From Streptomyces sp. CHD11 (GTDB lineage: Bacteria > Actinomycetota > Actinomycetes > Streptomycetales > Streptomycetaceae): a stretch of 64,000 nt of DNA. Below, piece after piece: positions 33,913 to 42,539 of the stretch. Below the pieces are notes generated by a model. That model was given only the letters and a program-made list of their open reading frames with translations, was not told where the DNA came from and did not search any database. Location of the stretch: positions 43,952-107,951 of the forward strand of contig NZ_JABTTS010000021.1 in the NCBI RefSeq assembly GCF_018638295.1, written 5' to 3'. The first letter of the stretch is position 1; each line of letters begins with the position of its first letter. The translations under genes were made by a program, and so were the position numbers.

Positions 33913-34244
33913 CGCCCCAGCCCTTCCCCACCCCTGCGAAGTCCTCACTTCGACGAACAGGCTCGTCCTGCCTTCTGTTAGACGCACGAGGGGCCCGTCA
34001 GTTGCCCCGGAATACGCCATGACTTCAACGAATTCCGGAGCCCGGCACCCAGTGTCCGGCACCCAGTGCCGGCAACCGGCCCGGCCGCCCACCGGGTCGG
34101 GCGTCGCGGAGCGGACGGCGTTTCTGCACCAGAGCCCCGGTCTCGCCGTCCGGCGCGGACGGGCCCCCGGCTCCGGCTTCTTCCGCGCGGAGGCCGTCAC
34201 GTCGCCCCGCCCCGGCACAGAAAGGGGGCGGGCCCGTCGGATCG
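33913..34244. other. 332-bp region between LCP copies 3 and 4
   Basis: No gene seen. It contains a small hairpin GAAGT-CCTC-ACTTC at 33938-33951 and a tandem 13-bp direct repeat CCGGCACCCAGTG at 34042 and 34056. Reading frames here are shadows. It presumably holds the promoter of copy 3. Confidence 0.5.
34206..34232 (-). terminator. hairpin after LCP copy 4
   Basis: Arms CCCGCCCC (34206-34213) and GGGGCGGG (34225-34232), 13 nt beyond the stop of LCP copy 4. Confidence 0.55.
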
Positions 34245-36074
34245 CTACTTGGCGCACTCCACCTTGTCCGCCGTGGACTTCTCGATGTCGTCCGGCGCCT
34301 TGTCCGGCGGGGTGAGTGAGACACCCGCGCCCTTGAAGTCCTTGCCGAGGGTCAGCGTCATCGCGGCCACACCCTGGGAGTTGGTGACACTCTCCCCGGG
34401 CTTCATCGCCGATCCCGACAGCCCCATGATGGCGGCCAGCCGACGTGCCTGGGCGGCCTGGTCGGGGGCGTACTCGAGGGTCGTCCTCGCCAGCTCCGCC
34501 GGGGCGTTGCCCGCGTTCTCCGACTTGGTGACGCCCTGTTCGACCTGGAGCCAGCTGAGGGTCGACTGCGCGCTGCCGGCGACGGCTCCGCCGTTGAGGA
34601 TCCGGACCCGGACCTCGGACGCAGCCGCCTTCTCGCCCTTCAGCCGGGCGGCGACCGCCGCCTTCTCCTTCTTCTTCTGCTGCTTGACCTCGGTGAACGA
34701 CACGTCGTTACGGATCAGGTCGAAGACCTCGGGCGCCTTCGCGTCGTTGAGGACGACGGTCGCCTTCACCTTCTCCGCCGGGTTGTCGACCACCGGCACG
34801 GTCGTGAAGGTCAGGTTCTTGACGTTGAGTTTGCCCAGCTCCAGGCCCAGGTCCTTGAGCTTGTTGATGTCGCCCAGCGTGGAGTCGACGGTGAGCGCCT
34901 CGGTGCCCGCCTCGGCCAGCTTGATCATCTTCGAGGGGCTGGTGAGCGTGTCGTTCGACTTCAGCTTGCGCATCAGCGCGCTCAGGAACTGCTGCTGCAG
35001 TCCGATCCGGCTCAGGTCGCCGCCCAGGCCGACCGAGTGCCGGGTGCGCACGAACGCCAGCGCGTCCTCGCCCTCGATGGTGTGCGTGCCCTTGGGCAGC
35101 TGCAGATGCGAGTCCGGGTCGTCGATGTCCTTGGCCAGACACACCTCGACACCGCCGACCGCCGACGTCAGCGTCTTGACCGCGTTGAAGTCCGCCACCA
35201 TGAAGTTGTCCGGCTTGACCCCGGTCAGCTCGGTCACGGTCCGCATGGTGCAGCTGGGCGTCCGGCCGCTCTGGCCGAGGCTGGTGTTGAAGCGGACGCC
35301 GGGGGTGCCCGGGATCACCTTCTCGCTGCCGTCCTCCTGCTGGGTCGGGCAGTCCGGGATGTCGACTATCAGGTCACGCGGGATGCTCAGCGCGGTCGCG
35401 TTGGAGCGGTCCTTGGACACGTGCAGCAGGATCGTGGTGTCGGCGTGCCCCTCGCTGCCTTTGTCGCCGTAGCCCTCGTTGCCCGAACCGGTGCGCTTGT
35501 CGGTGCCGATCAGCAGGATGTTGATCGCCTTGTCCTTGCTGAACCCACCGGTGCCGGCCCCGTCGTCGGAGACGGACGTGATGTTGTCGTTCAGGTGCTC
35601 CAGATACAGGTAGCCGCCCACGCCGGCGGCGAGCACCACGAACGCCATCGTGCCGCCGGTCCACAGCAGGACCTTCTTCGCCTTCGACTTCTTCTTCACC
35701 GGCCGGCGCCCGCGCCGCCCGGGCGGCGGCTCCTCCGGCGCGCCCCGGCGCCTGCGCTGCGGCGGCACCTCCCGGCCGGGCGTCTCGCGCTCCGGCGTCT
35801 TGCGGCCCGGCGCCGCACGGCCGGACTGCTCGGCCGAACGGCTCTCGTCCGCCGCACGGTCCGGTGCCGCCGAACGGCCGCGAGGGGATCCGGGGGCGAG
35901 GTTTCCCCCGCCGGGATTCCCGCCGCCGGGACGGCGCGGACCCCGCGGGCCCGGAATCGGTGACTGCGGTGCGGAAGGGCTCAGTCGCAGTTCGTATTCG
36001 CCGGTATCCGGATTGAGTACCCACTGGTCCGCGGGGTCGATGTTCTCTCCCCGCCCACGGCTGTGCGCGTCCAC
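34245..36074 (-). CDS. LCP family glycopolymer transferase with LytR_C domain, copy 4
   Basis: 609 residues, the longest of the five. A 130-residue cytoplasmic tail rich in Pro, Gly and Arg ends in a basic run (KKKSKAKK) just before the helix VLLWTGGTMAFVVLAAGVGGYLYL. The LCP domain has NILLIGTDKRTGSGNEG, TALSIPRDLIVDIPDC, FNTSLGQSG and LAFVRTRHSVGLGGDLSRIGLQQ. The LytR_C domain follows from about residue 460 (VRVRILNGGAVAGSAQ). The tail begins DPADQWVLNPDTGEYELRL, a motif I remember from Streptomyces LCP proteins. The start is GTG 36074; GGAGG lies 12 nt upstream, which is rather far. Confidence 0.86.
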   Translation of the reverse strand: MDAHSRGRGENIDPADQWVLNPDTGEYELRLSPSAPQSPIPGPRGPRRPGGGNPGGGNLAPGSPRGRSAAPDRAADESRSAEQSGRAAPGRKTPERETPGREVPPQRRRRGAPEEPPPGRRGRRPVKKKSKAKKVLLWTGGTMAFVVLAAGVGGYLYLEHLNDNITSVSDDGAGTGGFSKDKAINILLIGTDKRTGSGNEGYGDKGSEGHADTTILLHVSKDRSNATALSIPRDLIVDIPDCPTQQEDGSEKVIPGTPGVRFNTSLGQSGRTPSCTMRTVTELTGVKPDNFMVADFNAVKTLTSAVGGVEVCLAKDIDDPDSHLQLPKGTHTIEGEDALAFVRTRHSVGLGGDLSRIGLQQQFLSALMRKLKSNDTLTSPSKMIKLAEAGTEALTVDSTLGDINKLKDLGLELGKLNVKNLTFTTVPVVDNPAEKVKATVVLNDAKAPEVFDLIRNDVSFTEVKQQKKKEKAAVAARLKGEKAAASEVRVRILNGGAVAGSAQSTLSWLQVEQGVTKSENAGNAPAELARTTLEYAPDQAAQARRLAAIMGLSGSAMKPGESVTNSQGVAAMTLTLGKDFKGAGVSLTPPDKAPDDIEKSTADKVECAK

Positions 36075-36316
36075 GGTTGCTCGAATCCTCCGTCGGTGCC
36101 ACGCGGCGCCTTTCCCCTCCCAGGCGCTCGAGTCTGGTCACACAGTGCGTGATCTCAGGACGGACCTGAAGGAGCGGACGCACCGGAGCGCTCACACTAA
36201 CGGCCCTGATCGTCCCAAGGCGACGCCGGTGACGAATTGCACGTCTTCACAAGGGGCCAATCCACCCATTTCCGTGGACAAAGGTTCGCGGCGCTGGAGT
36301 TGGCTTGGCCGAGCCT

Positions 36317-37534
36317 TTACGCACAGGTGTCCTCGGCGGCGGTGTTCCCCGAGAACGTGGGGGCCGGAGAGGGGTCCTCGGAGGGCTCCGCGGACGGCTC
36401 TCCGGACGCCTTGTCCGTGGCCGTGTCGTCACGCTCCGTATGGACCTTCACCGGCCCGTCCGTGCGCAGCCGCTCGAACAGCTCCTCCGCCGCGGGCTGG
36501 GCGAGCTGGTCACGGTTGACGTTCCCGGTGTACGGCTCCCGGGGCACGGTGAGGAACTGCACGTCCTCCCGGGGGATCTCGCGCAGTCCGCGCACGAGGT
36601 CGTACAGGCCCCGCAGGCTGGCCAGCCCCGGATCGGTGGTGAGGGACGAGGTGGCCGCGTCCAGAACGGGATACAGCTTCACCGGATTCAGCAGGACGCC
36701 GTTGCCGAGCACCTTGTTGACCAGTGCGCCGAGGAACCGCTGCTGCCGTTCCATCCGGCTGGTGTCGCTGCCGTCGCCGAGGGTCTTGCGGGCACGGACA
36801 TAGCCGAGCGCCTGCTCGCCGGTCAGCGTCACCCGGCCCGCCGGAAGGGTCAGCTTCGCGTCCTTGTCGTCTATCGGCTCGCGCAGGCACACCTCCACGC
36901 CGTCGACGGCGTCCACCATGTCCTTGAAACCGTCGAAGTCGACGACCACGTGGTGGTCCACGCGGATGTCCGTGAGTCTCTCGACGGTACGGATGGTGCA
37001 GGCGGAGCCGCCCACCTCGAAAGCGGAGTTGAACGGGGCGAACACCGGTTCGGACCGGGCGCCGTCGGGACGCCGGCAGTCCGGTACGTGCACCATCAGG
37101 TCCCTGGGTATCGACACCGCGGTGGCGCTGCGCCGGCCCGCGGAGAGATGCAGCAGGATCGCGGTGTCCGAGCGCTCGGTCCCCGGGTCCCGCCCGTAGC
37201 GGCCGTTCTCGTCCCCGGCGCGCGAGTCGGAGCCGATCACCAGGATGTTCCGGGCACCCTTGACGAGTGCGGTGGGCCGGTCCTTCTCGAACCGCTCGAG
37301 TTCGGCCGCCGCCGCCTCGTCCGGGGTGATGTTCCCGTTCAGCTTCATGTACACCGCCCACCCGGCGGCCGCGGCCGCGACGAGTACGACGGTGACCGTG
37401 AGCGCGGTGCCGAGCGCCCAGCGCCGGCGGCGCCGGATCCGGCCCAGGCCGGTGGGTGAGGAGCCGGTACCCGGGACCGGGGCGGGCCGCCCGGCGCCCG
37501 GCTGTTCGGAGGGCGTGCCTGCGGTGTCGCTCAT
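36317..37534 (-). CDS. LCP family glycopolymer transferase, copy 5
   Basis: 405 residues. A short basic N-terminus precedes the helix ALGTALTVTVVLVAAAAAGWAVYM. The LCP domain shows NILVIGSDSRAGDENGRYG, TAVSIPRDLMVHVPDC, FNSAFEVGGSACTIRTVE and LGYVRARKTLGDGSDTSRMERQQ. There is no LytR_C domain; the last 45 residues are acidic and Pro/Ser-rich. ATG 37534 has GGTGG 8 nt upstream; GTG 37546 would add four residues. Copies 5 and 4 are co-directional with a 242-bp gap. The conserved arginine-rich pocket of LCP enzymes (PRD and RxR motifs) appears intact. Confidence 0.87.
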   Translation of the reverse strand: MSDTAGTPSEQPGAGRPAPVPGTGSSPTGLGRIRRRRRWALGTALTVTVVLVAAAAAGWAVYMKLNGNITPDEAAAAELERFEKDRPTALVKGARNILVIGSDSRAGDENGRYGRDPGTERSDTAILLHLSAGRRSATAVSIPRDLMVHVPDCRRPDGARSEPVFAPFNSAFEVGGSACTIRTVERLTDIRVDHHVVVDFDGFKDMVDAVDGVEVCLREPIDDKDAKLTLPAGRVTLTGEQALGYVRARKTLGDGSDTSRMERQQRFLGALVNKVLGNGVLLNPVKLYPVLDAATSSLTTDPGLASLRGLYDLVRGLREIPREDVQFLTVPREPYTGNVNRDQLAQPAAEELFERLRTDGPVKVHTERDDTATDKASGEPSAEPSEDPSPAPTFSGNTAAEDTCA

Positions 37535-37681
37535 GGCCGGGTCCACCCCTCGACTCGTACCGGGCCTGACGGCGTACGGGTGTGGTGCGTGCCGCTGTCA
37601 ACGACGATGACCCGGGGGCGCGGGGCGTGGGGGGTGGTGGTGGGCCGAACGGGGGACGGAGGCGGTCCGCCGGACCGGGCG

Positions 37682-38443
37682 TCAGCGGGCGATGACCGTC
37701 ACCCGCTCACTCTCCACCCGCTTGTCCAGGGCGTCGCCCCCGAGGCGGTCCAGGTTCCGGCACAGGACCACGGAACCGCCGGTCGCCAGCGGTGCGTACA
37801 GCCCCGCGCTCAGGCCCTCCCAGGTGTCGAACGACAGCCCCGACAGGACCCGCGAGGCCGGCCCGGTCAGACCGAGGTCCGGCGCCTCGGCCCGTGCCCG
37901 CTCGACCACCTCCGCCCCGGTGAACTCCCGGCCCGCCACGATCAGCGCCGGCCCCTCCGGGTCGACCGGCGCGTACGGCGTGAACCGGTCGCCCTGCCCC
38001 GGCACCTCGACGGCGTAGTCGGCGAAGCCCTCCGGCGGCTGCGGGAAACGTCCTCCGAGCGGCCTGAGCGCCAGCGCGATCCGGGAGCCCGGACAGGCCC
38101 GCGCCGCCTCCAGCGACTCCGGCTCCGGCCCGCTCACCGCCACGTCCGCCGCCGCCGGGTCCCCGGCCATGTCCGCGACCACGCCCACCGACGCGCACGC
38201 CAGCAGCCAGACCGCCGTCTGCCAGTGCGCCGGCAGCAGCAGCGCCACCCGGTCGCCGGGTTCGACGGACAGTTCGTCCTGGAGGAGGTTCGCCGTCTTG
38301 GCCACCCAATTGGCGAAGGTGGCCACGGACAATTCGACACGTTCGCCCGTGGCGTCGTCGTAGAAGGTCACCAGGGGGCGTACCGGGTCCGCGGCCAGCG
38401 CGGAACCCAGCAGGTCGGCAGGGGTGCGGTCGGTGGCGTTCAC
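37682..38443 (-). CDS. TIGR03089 family protein (AMP-binding-enzyme-like)
   Basis: 253 residues. It resembles the N-terminal part of acyl-CoA synthetases (TFYDDATGERVELSVATFANWVAKTANLLQDELSVEPGDRVALLLPAHWQTAVWLLA) but lacks the ATP-binding and C-terminal signatures, as is normal for TIGR03089. Function unknown; conserved in actinobacteria next to LCP genes (Rv3268 beside Rv3267, from memory). GTG 38443 has no ribosome-binding site, but TACCCT lies 8 nt upstream, so the mRNA may be leaderless. Confidence 0.8.
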   Translation of the reverse strand: MNATDRTPADLLGSALAADPVRPLVTFYDDATGERVELSVATFANWVAKTANLLQDELSVEPGDRVALLLPAHWQTAVWLLACASVGVVADMAGDPAAADVAVSGPEPESLEAARACPGSRIALALRPLGGRFPQPPEGFADYAVEVPGQGDRFTPYAPVDPEGPALIVAGREFTGAEVVERARAEAPDLGLTGPASRVLSGLSFDTWEGLSAGLYAPLATGGSVVLCRNLDRLGGDALDKRVESERVTVIAR

Positions 38444-38534
38444 CCGCGCAAGGGTACGCGGCCCCCTCCGTCGCACCGCCCGCGCGGTGCACCGGTTCGG
38501 GGGAACCGGCTCCGACAGTCCGTCAATTCCCCGA

Positions 38535-38548
38535 TAGACAGATTTGTC
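38535..38548 (+). promoter_or_regulatory. short inverted repeat before the amidase start
   Basis: AGACA-N4-TGTCT lies 5 nt upstream of ATG 38554, in the 5' end of the gene or its promoter. It may be an operator or part of a leaderless promoter. Weak evidence. Confidence 0.3.
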
Positions 38549-38553
38549 TGACT

Positions 38554-40104
38554 ATGGCCAAGCTCAGGGGTATGCGTGGAATTCTTGCTTCCTCAATCGG
38601 TGTCACCTGCGCCGCCGCCCTCGCCCTCCCGCTCGCTCCGCCCGCCCTCGCGGCGGACACGAGACCGGCGCCGACGGCGGAAGCGGCCACGCGCGCAGCG
38701 GTGACGTCCCCGTCCGACGTCCCCGGCAGCACCCAGTCGCTGCCCCTGGGACCCCTCACCCACGACCGTGCCTCCGGCGCCGCCGTCATCGGCCTCGCGC
38801 CGCGCACCGTGCGGCACTTCTCTCTCCTCGGCGTCATCTGGGAGGATCCCGCCGACGAGATCCACGGCCGCGTCCAGGTCCGCACCCGGGCGGCCACCAC
38901 CGGCGGCTGGTCCGACTGGCAGGACGTCGAGACCCATTACAGCGACCACGCGGCCGATCCCGGCTCCCCGGAAGCGGCCTCGGGCCGGGTACGGGGGGCC
39001 ACCGCACCGCTGTGGGTGGGGGAGGCGGACGGCGTGGAGGTACGGGTGCAGCCGGAGCCGGGGGAGCCGGGGGAGCCGGGGGAACCTGGGGAACCTGGGG
39101 AACCTGGGGAGCCGGGGGAACCCGCGGGATCCGAGGGGGGCTCGGGTGCTGGCGCCGAGGCCGGTGCGCCCCAGGCGCTGCCGCCCGGGATGCGGCTCGA
39201 GCTCATCGACCCCGGGGACGCGGAGGGCGCCGTGCCGCCTCCGGCCGATGCCGCCGCTCCGCCTCCCGCCGACGCCGCCGTGCCGCCTCCCGCCGATGCC
39301 GCCGCTCCGCCTCCGGCCGACGCCGCCGACGGCCGTACCGCCCCACTGAGCGCCGAGGCGACCGCCGCCTCGGCGGCCAACGCCGGGCTGGCCTCGCTCG
39401 GTGCCACCGAGATCCCGGCGCTGGACGCCGAGCGGACCCGGGAGAACCTCCTCACCCTGCGCGGCCCCGAACTGACGGAGGAGCAGCGCGCCAAGCCGTA
39501 CATCGGACCGCGGCCCGCCATCGTGACCCGGCGGGGCTGGGGAGCGGACGAGAAACTGCGGGAGAAGAACTTCACGTACACCAGCAAGGTCAAGGCCGCC
39601 TTCGTGCACCACACCGCCTCCGGCAACAACTACACGTGCTCGCAGGCGCCTTCGCTCATCCGCGGCTTCTACCGCTACCACGTCGGCAGCCTGGGGTGGC
39701 GGGACATCGGCTACAACTTCCTCATCGACAAGTGCGGGAGGATCTACGAGGGCCGGGCCGGGGGAGTGGCGAAGCCGGTGAAGGGCGCCCACACCATGGG
39801 GTTCAACAGCAAGTCCACGGGCATCGCGGTGATCGGTTCCTACGGGTCCAAGAAGCCGTCGAAGTCCGCCGTGAAGGCGGTCTCCCGGCTCACCGCCTGG
39901 AAACTCGGCCTGCACGGGATGAATCCGAAGGCCAAGACCTATCTGACGTCCGGCGGTGGCAACCTCTACGCCAAAGGCAAGAAGGTACGACTGAACGTGA
40001 TCTCCGGTCACCGGGACGGGTTCAACACCTCGTGCCCAGGGGGAAAGCTGTACAAGAAGCTCGGCACCACGCGCTCCACGGCGGCCCGCTACCAGGGCCG
40101 CTGA
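38554..40104 (+). CDS. secreted peptidoglycan-recognition / N-acetylmuramoyl-L-alanine amidase
   Basis: 516 residues. A signal peptide (KLRGMRGILASSIGVTCAA to a cleavage near ALAADT, residue 35) leads into a structural region with two repeats, EPG (about 169-190) and PPADAA (about 226-257). A C-terminal PGRP/amidase_2 domain spans about 320-505. Zinc ligands are visible: the histidine pair 352-353 (FVHHTAS), His486 (SGHRDG) and Cys494 (SCPGG), so it should be catalytic. It cleaves the bond between N-acetylmuramate and L-alanine in the wall. ATG 38554 lacks a clear ribosome-binding site and overlaps the end of an AGACA/TGTCT hairpin. Confidence 0.88.
   Translation: MAKLRGMRGILASSIGVTCAAALALPLAPPALAADTRPAPTAEAATRAAVTSPSDVPGSTQSLPLGPLTHDRASGAAVIGLAPRTVRHFSLLGVIWEDPADEIHGRVQVRTRAATTGGWSDWQDVETHYSDHAADPGSPEAASGRVRGATAPLWVGEADGVEVRVQPEPGEPGEPGEPGEPGEPGEPGEPAGSEGGSGAGAEAGAPQALPPGMRLELIDPGDAEGAVPPPADAAAPPPADAAVPPPADAAAPPPADAADGRTAPLSAEATAASAANAGLASLGATEIPALDAERTRENLLTLRGPELTEEQRAKPYIGPRPAIVTRRGWGADEKLREKNFTYTSKVKAAFVHHTASGNNYTCSQAPSLIRGFYRYHVGSLGWRDIGYNFLIDKCGRIYEGRAGGVAKPVKGAHTMGFNSKSTGIAVIGSYGSKKPSKSAVKAVSRLTAWKLGLHGMNPKAKTYLTSGGGNLYAKGKKVRLNVISGHRDGFNTSCPGGKLYKKLGTTRSTAARYQGR
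39055..39123 (+). repeat. 9-bp tandem repeat coding Glu-Pro-Gly
   Basis: About seven copies of GAGCCGGGG / GAACCTGGG (9-bp period) inside the amidase gene, translated as repeated EPG. The copies differ only by silent changes (GAG/GAA, CCG/CCT). Copy number could vary between strains by slippage. Confidence 0.75.
39229..39324 (+). repeat. 24-bp tandem repeat coding (A/V)PPPADAA
   Basis: Four 24-bp units in the amidase gene encode AVPPPADA/AAPPPADA, alternating V and A. This proline-rich linker probably spans the wall between the signal peptide and the catalytic domain. Confidence 0.75.
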
Positions 40105-40201
40105 GGCCGGCCGGGCGTCTCCTCCTGCCGGGGGACGGTCTGCATACACTGGCCGGCCGAAAGACAGTTCGGCCGGTCCCGGCAGGAAGCAGAGACGACA
40201 G

Positions 40202-41284
40202 GTGACAGAAGCGATCCTCCTGGTCGGCGGCAGAGGCACGCGACTGCGACCGCTCACGGTGCGCACGCCCAAACCCATGGTCCCCGCTGCCGGGGTGCCC
40301 TTCCTCACGCACCAGCTGGCGCGAGCGAGAGCGGCGGGCGTCGAGCACATCGTCCTGGCCACGTCCTATCTGGCCGAGGTCTTCGAGCCGTACTTCGGTG
40401 ACGGGTCGGCGCTGGGGCTGCACATCGAGTACGTGACGGAGGAGGAACCGCTCGGTACGGGCGGCGCCATCCGGAACGTCGCGTCCCGGCTGCACTCGGG
40501 GCCGGACGAACCGGTTCTGGTGTTCAACGGGGACATCCTCACGGGGCTGGACATCCGCGCGCTGGTGCGGACGCACGGGGCGACGGGGGCGGACGTCTCG
40601 CTGCACCTCACGCAGGTGACGGACCCCCGGGCGTACGGGCTGGTCCCGACGGACGACACGGGCCGGGTGCTCGCCTTCCTGGAGAAGCCGCAGGCACCCG
40701 AGGAGATCGTCACCGACCAGATCAACGCGGGGGCGTACGTCTTCCGGCGGTCGGTGATCGACACGATCCCGGCCGGGCGGGTGGTGTCGGTGGAGCGTGA
40801 GACGTTCCCGGGACTGCTCGCGGCGGGGGCCCACCTCCAGGGCATGGTCGACTCCACGTACTGGCTCGACCTGGGCACGCCGGCGGCGTTCGTACGGGGC
40901 TCGGCGGACCTCGTACTGGGCCGCGCGCCCTCGCCCGCGGTGCCCGGCCGCTGCGGCGACCGGCTGGTGCTGCCCACGGCGACCGTGGCACCCGACGCGA
41001 AACTCGCGGGCGGGACGGTGGTCGGCGAGGGCGCGTTCGTGGCGGAGGGCGCGCGCGTCTTCGGCAGCACGATCCTGCCGGGGGCGGTCATCGAACCGGG
41101 CGCGGTCGTCACCGACTCGCTGGTCGGAATCCGGGCGAGGGTCGGCGAACGGTCGGTCCTCACCGGCACCGTCATAGGCGACGGCGCGACCGTCGGGGCA
41201 CACAACGAACTCCGCGAGGGCGTCAGAGTCTGGTGCGACGCCACCATCCCGGCGGGCGCCCTCCGCTTCTCCTCGGACCAGTAG
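40202..41284 (+). CDS. mannose-1-phosphate guanylyltransferase-like nucleotidyltransferase
   Basis: 360 residues. The N-terminal nucleotidyltransferase signature LLVGGRGTRLRPLTVRTPKPMVP is intact, with the metal-binding FNGDIL and catalytic LEKP further on. The C-terminal 120 residues form a left-handed beta-helix (for example GTVVGEGAFVAEGARVFGSTIL). It should make GDP-mannose from GTP and Man-1-P, a ManC-type activity (SCO3039 and Rv3264c orthologue by memory), but glucose-1-phosphate transferases look similar. The GTG start has AGGAAG 15 nt upstream and is close to a CAGGT. It stands between the amidase and the convergent glycosylase gene. Confidence 0.82.
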   Translation: MTEAILLVGGRGTRLRPLTVRTPKPMVPAAGVPFLTHQLARARAAGVEHIVLATSYLAEVFEPYFGDGSALGLHIEYVTEEEPLGTGGAIRNVASRLHSGPDEPVLVFNGDILTGLDIRALVRTHGATGADVSLHLTQVTDPRAYGLVPTDDTGRVLAFLEKPQAPEEIVTDQINAGAYVFRRSVIDTIPAGRVVSVERETFPGLLAAGAHLQGMVDSTYWLDLGTPAAFVRGSADLVLGRAPSPAVPGRCGDRLVLPTATVAPDAKLAGGTVVGEGAFVAEGARVFGSTILPGAVIEPGAVVTDSLVGIRARVGERSVLTGTVIGDGATVGAHNELREGVRVWCDATIPAGALRFSSDQ

Positions 41285-41329
41285 ACCTGTGGCGCGGTGG
41301 CTGTCCGGCGGGGCAGCCGTCCGGCGGGG

Positions 41330-41420
41330 GTGCGGGTCGTGCGCCGGCACCCCGTTCGCGCCGGGCTGCGCGGTACTCCCGCCCAGCCCCCACGCCGGGT
41401 GACCCACGAAGCACCGGGGC
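41330..41420. repeat. intergenic repeat, copy 1 (shared with 54.9 kb)
   Basis: Contains CGGCACCCC (41345-41353), GCGCCGGGCTGCGC (41358-41371) and CCCACGCCGG (41389-41398). The same pieces occur in the same order at 54916-54970. It lies downstream of the ManC-like gene and is not coding. Confidence 0.5.
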
Positions 41421-41473
41421 TGCCCGGCCCACCGCACACCCACGCCGGGCACCGGACCGCACAGCCCACGGCC

Positions 41474-42475
41474 TCACAACCGCCCGATGTCCCCGTACGG
41501 CATCCGCGGCGCCCGCCGCCCCGGCACCCTCCCGCTGAGCAGAATCAACCGCGCGGCCCGGTGCCGCTGTCCGGCATACGGCTCCAGCAGCGACAGCATC
41601 ACCGCGTCATCCGCGTCCCGGTCCCCCGCCAGCGCCCACCCCACGATGCCCGGCAGATGCAGATCCCCCACGGTCACCGCGTCCACCGCCCCATGGCTGC
41701 GCTGCACCGTCTCCGCCGACGTCCACGGCCCGATCCCCGACACCAGCTCCAACCGCTTCTGTGCCGCCTCCGGGGACATCCTCACCGCCTCTTCCAGCCG
41801 CGCAGCGACCCGCACCGCCCGCAGCACCGTCGAGGCCCGCTTGTCGTCGACCCCGGCCCGGTGCCACTCCCAGGAGGGAATCAGCGCCCAGGTACGAGGC
41901 GCCGGCATCACCGACATCCGCTCCGGGGCGGGACCCGGCGCCGGTTCGCCGTACTTCCGTACCAGCAGCCGCCACGCCCGGTACGCCTCACCGGTCGTGA
42001 CCTTCTGCTCCAGGACCGACGGGATCAACGACTCCAGCACCAGCCCGGTCCGGGTCAGCCGCAGCCCCGGCCGGCGGTGCCGCGTCAGCGCCAGCAGCTT
42101 GTGCCGGGGCACGAAGGCGGACGGATCGTCCAGTGCCCCGAGCATCTCCGGCAGCATCTCCAGCAGCCAGTCCGCGCCCGGCCCCCACGCCTCGCCCCGG
42201 ACCTCACCGGACCGCTGCGTCACCCGCAGCGTCCCGGGGCCCGCCGGAGTCAGGCTGGCCCGCCACACGGAGCCGTCCGGCGTCGTGTGGAACGTCGGGT
42301 CCCCGGGCCCGCGCCGCAGCGGTCCGAGCACCAGGCCGAGCTCCAGCGGGCCGTCCGGCGCCCAGATCCTCACGCGCGCCGGGGCCGGCGCCTGGCGGGG
42401 GACTCCCGCGGGTACGGCGACATGGCCGCCGCGCACGGTCGTGCGGGTCGGGCGGGGTGTGAAACGTCCTGCCAC
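41474..42475 (-). CDS. DNA-3-methyladenine glycosylase family protein (AlkA-like)
   Basis: 333 residues. The C-terminal half has the helix-hairpin-helix LELVSGIGPWTSAETVQRSHG followed by the catalytic aspartate region DAVTVGDLHLP, as in AlkA/MutY-type glycosylases. The N-terminal half (about 1-130) is the extended AlkA-like domain. It excises alkylated bases in base-excision repair. GTG 42475 was chosen by length and family start; the frame stays open on the other side. It is 64 bp downstream of fbiB on the same strand and may be the last gene of that transcript. Confidence 0.78.
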   Translation of the reverse strand: MAGRFTPRPTRTTVRGGHVAVPAGVPRQAPAPARVRIWAPDGPLELGLVLGPLRRGPGDPTFHTTPDGSVWRASLTPAGPGTLRVTQRSGEVRGEAWGPGADWLLEMLPEMLGALDDPSAFVPRHKLLALTRHRRPGLRLTRTGLVLESLIPSVLEQKVTTGEAYRAWRLLVRKYGEPAPGPAPERMSVMPAPRTWALIPSWEWHRAGVDDKRASTVLRAVRVAARLEEAVRMSPEAAQKRLELVSGIGPWTSAETVQRSHGAVDAVTVGDLHLPGIVGWALAGDRDADDAVMLSLLEPYAGQRHRAARLILLSGRVPGRRAPRMPYGDIGRL

Positions 42476-42539
42476 GGGAGTCCCAGGGGTGGAGATGAGA
42501 GCGGGGGCCTCTACGAGGGTAGGCGTCCGCGCGCCCGGG

